Positions 6,877-8,285 of a stretch of DNA of 8,285 nucleotides are shown here, piece by piece. The notes beneath the pieces were generated by a model. That model saw only the letters and a list, made by a program, of their open reading frames with translations, searched no databases and was not told where the DNA came from. The DNA comes from Candidatus Bathyarchaeota archaeon (GTDB taxonomy: Archaea > Thermoproteota > Bathyarchaeia > Bathyarchaeales > DTEX01). The position numbers and the translations under genes are program-made. Each line of letters opens with the position of its first letter. Position 1 is the first letter of the stretch. The DNA lies in assembly GCA_003601695.1 (NCBI GenBank), contig PIYH01000065.1, positions 9,439-17,723 of the forward strand. The letters are read 5' to 3'.

Positions 6877-7308
6877 TCAGGGATTATTGTCTGCTCCAGC
6901 GTCTATGAGCCTTCTCCCCTTACGTGGATTTAACCCGCATCTTTTAACCTCATCGCTTGCAATTCCAAGCGCTATGGCATTTCTAGACTTGGCATTCTCA
7001 ATCTCTACGGATCCATCCTCGACTACAAGTCGATCGGCCTCTTCACCTATGGGGTTCAAGGCTTTTAGCAATTCTGGACCTCTAGAAGTTATCTCCTCGT
7101 TTTTTAAATCGAATTCATGGGAAATGACATATCTTACAAATTCTATTGCTAGATTTTCATCCCTCTTTGCTATCTCTTGAAAAAGATTGTGTACACAAGA
7201 AGGATAATCTGGATCGTGAAATGATTGACTTCTGTATAATCTATATACATTATCGTCTATATCGTCTACATCAAACATTGTGGCATAATAGGTGCCAGTT
7301 AGTTTCAT
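6877..7308 (-). CDS. Hypothetical protein, possibly the surviving C-terminal part of a larger gene
   Basis: A 143-residue soluble, mostly helical, acidic protein that I do not recognise. It has an acidic start (FDVDDIDDNVYRLY, 12-25), a helix rich in charged residues (HNLFQEIAKRDENLAIEF, 40-57), and a C-terminal part with ALGIASDEVKRCGLNPRKGRR (113-133). There are no membrane segments and no obvious metal or nucleotide motif. The ATG at 7308 has no Shine-Dalgarno site, and a TAA lies upstream in frame; Met11 (7278) is another possible start. A different frame directly upstream (7271-7366) reads like a natural N-terminal helix and would join this protein near residue 12 by a single frame change, so the gene may be a broken one. 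A TATA-like AATTTATGG (7364-7372) is the only promoter candidate. Confidence 0.5.
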   Translation of the reverse strand: MKLTGTYYATMFDVDDIDDNVYRLYRSQSFHDPDYPSCVHNLFQEIAKRDENLAIEFVRYVISHEFDLKNEEITSRGPELLKALNPIGEEADRLVVEDGSVEIENAKSRNAIALGIASDEVKRCGLNPRKGRRLIDAGADNNP

Positions 7309-7606
7309 AGGTGATGTCTGTTATGAATTTTGCTGCTCTTGCTAATGATGCTCTGGTCGACACCATAAATTACCATTCCTCCTTTTGCTCATCATTTTGA
7401 CCTTTCATTCCCTGAGCTGCTTTCTCGCTGACCCGACACTTAACATCCATCTAATGCCTCTTTTTTGCTTATTCAACCCGATCAATATTTTATTTGACTC
7501 CATAGTGAGCAGCATCTTCGCCCCAGAAATCTCTATCAAATACGGAGATTGCAAAGTCATCCTGTCCCACCTAGAATTTACAGATCTCGGTCTGAGCTAC
7601 GCTTAG
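7271..7606 (-). pseudogene. Frame-disrupted coding remnant upstream of the 143-residue ORF
   Basis: One minus-strand frame reads coding-like from just after the surface-protein gene down to a TGA at 7271, but is broken by TAG (7573), TAA (7492) and further stops at about 7474, 7459 and 7378. Its codons begin with G or A unusually often (for example GAT GAC, GGC GAA GAT GCT GCT), as in real genes of this window. Recognisable stretches are VGQDDFAISVFDRDFWGED, then a 26-codon piece (MDVKCRVSEKAAQGMKGQ, ATG preceded by GAGG), then MVSTRASLARAAKFITDITY. The last piece runs into the 143-residue ORF in another frame. This suggests one dead gene of about 230 codons ending at 6877, or a dead gene next to a live one. 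I do not recognise the family. Confidence 0.4.
7405..7560 (-). CDS. Possible small basic protein of 51 residues
   Basis: An ATG at 7560 is preceded by AGGTGG with 6 bases spacing, a good Shine-Dalgarno arrangement, and opens 51 codons ending at a TGA at 7405. The product would be basic at its C-terminal half (LNKQKRGIRWML, then GSARKQLRE) with no membrane segment and no known motif. Against it, the overlapping frame described for 7271-7606 has the more gene-like codon pattern, so this ORF may be open only by chance. Confidence 0.2.
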   Translation of the reverse strand: MTLQSPYLIEISGAKMLLTMESNKILIGLNKQKRGIRWMLSVGSARKQLRE

Positions 7607-8281
7607 TTAGGTGTCTTTGAGCGGCCGGATAATGCTGCCTGTCCCGCCTTCCGGATCCATGTCGAGGATTATGAGGAGGCCTCTATAACCTTCCTTCTTT
7701 ACGGTTATTTCGTAGACCTTTCCGAGTTTGAAGGTGTAACTTAGCTCCCCGTTACTATTGGTGTAACCTACGAATGTGCCGTTTATGTAAATCTTAGCTT
7801 TCTCAACAGGATATTCGTTGGAGGTGATGTGTATGGTTTTGAGCTGTTCATTGTTGTGAGCTTCTTTAAGCTCTATGCTAAAGGATAGGGCTCCTTCAAG
7901 TTTTACGTTTACGAGCATTTCCTGAGGGAGAAATCCTTCTTTTTCTACGTAGACTTTATACGAGCCTTCCTCCTCAAAGACATAGGTAAGTTCGCCGCTT
8001 GAGTTCGTCTTACCTATGTATTCTCCCTTCGTTGATGGATGGTTTTTTGCGACGTAAACCTTAGCTTCTTCAATGGGACTCCCCTCAAGATCTTTAATGA
8101 TTATCTTGACCTCTTCATTAACGATAACATCTTCGGGTATGACGTATATCTTCAGCTTATTAGCTATCGGTGGACTGGGACCCGTTACGTTAACTTCGAT
8201 TATTCTTGGATTTAACGCTAAAGCGCCAACTATGAACACTAGCAGAGCTACAGCGACTGGGAGGATGGTCCTACCAGGCAT
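7607..8281 (-). CDS. Membrane-anchored surface protein with two beta-sandwich (carboxypeptidase-regulatory/PEGA-like) repeats
   Basis: A complete 224-residue protein; a TAG directly before the ATG rules out a longer start. One hydrophobic segment (residues 5-23) with Arg4 in front acts as signal peptide or N-terminal anchor, leaving the rest outside the cell. After a Pro/Thr-containing linker come two related domains. The first (about 45-130) contains AKVYV, TNSSGELTYVF, YKVYVEKEGF; the second (about 145-208) contains AKIYI, TNSNGELSYTF, YEITVKKEGY. This is the pattern of small Ig-like domains found in archaeal and bacterial surface proteins (PEGA, carboxypeptidase regulatory-like, Big families). 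Three Asn-X-Ser/Thr sequons (Asn31, Asn93, Asn167) fit an N-glycosylated exterior. There is no enzymatic motif; a structural or adhesive role is inferred. Its promoter lies beyond the window. Confidence 0.8.
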   Translation of the reverse strand: MPGRTILPVAVALLVFIVGALALNPRIIEVNVTGPSPPIANKLKIYVIPEDVIVNEEVKIIIKDLEGSPIEEAKVYVAKNHPSTKGEYIGKTNSSGELTYVFEEEGSYKVYVEKEGFLPQEMLVNVKLEGALSFSIELKEAHNNEQLKTIHITSNEYPVEKAKIYINGTFVGYTNSNGELSYTFKLGKVYEITVKKEGYRGLLIILDMDPEGGTGSIIRPLKDT

Positions 8282-8285
8282 CTAT

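Noticed and set aside
7590..7602. GCGTAGCTCAGAC on the minus strand resembles the D-arm start of a tRNA
   Set aside because: No acceptor-stem partner, anticodon arm or T-loop follows at the right distances.
7385..7606. A 73-codon plus-strand ORF with a hydrophobic product
   Set aside because: It starts at TTG without a ribosome-binding site and lies opposite a minus-strand frame with better codon pattern; it looks like an antisense shadow.

Overview
The window looks like chromosomal DNA of an archaeon, possibly an uncultured Thermoproteota or Bathyarchaeia-like lineage (an inference). Supporting signs are AT-rich TATA boxes about 40 to 75 bases upstream of starts, short 5' leaders, G/A-rich Shine-Dalgarno sites, oligo-T gene ends, and a predicted cell-surface protein with N-glycosylation sequons. 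No rRNA, tRNA, CRISPR array or intact mobile element was found.

Layout. Positions 1-2744 (minus strand) hold a two-gene operon: an ABC exporter half-transporter with a PH-like domain and a zinc ribbon at its N terminus, followed 7 bases later by a DUF1854 protein cut by the window edge. Positions 2820-3626 hold no convincing intact gene, only short interrupted open stretches. Positions 3627-4349 (minus) encode a TIM-barrel amidohydrolase. Positions 4456-5102 (minus) carry a clearly decayed gene with several frame changes and in-frame stops, and 5302-5517 holds an orphan short ORF. Positions 5560-6762 (plus) encode a Gfo/Idh/MocA-type oxidoreductase with features of the GH109 glycosidase-like branch. 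Positions 6877-7308 (minus) encode an unrecognised 143-residue protein, preceded by what looks like its own frame-disrupted upstream part or another dead gene (7271-7606). Positions 7607-8281 (minus) encode a membrane-anchored surface protein with two copies of a beta-sandwich repeat.

How the genes relate. The only firm functional unit is the exporter/DUF1854 pair. Such pairs occur in bacteria too, where they have been linked to cyanophycin loci; the archaeal substrate is unknown. The amidohydrolase, the GH109-like oxidoreductase and the dead gene between them would fit a carbohydrate or small-molecule catabolic locus that has partly decayed, but they lie on opposite strands and the link is an inference. 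The main unusual property is the amount of decayed coding sequence, roughly 2 kb of the 8.3 kb. I did not find evidence of a new defence, mobile or RNA-based system.
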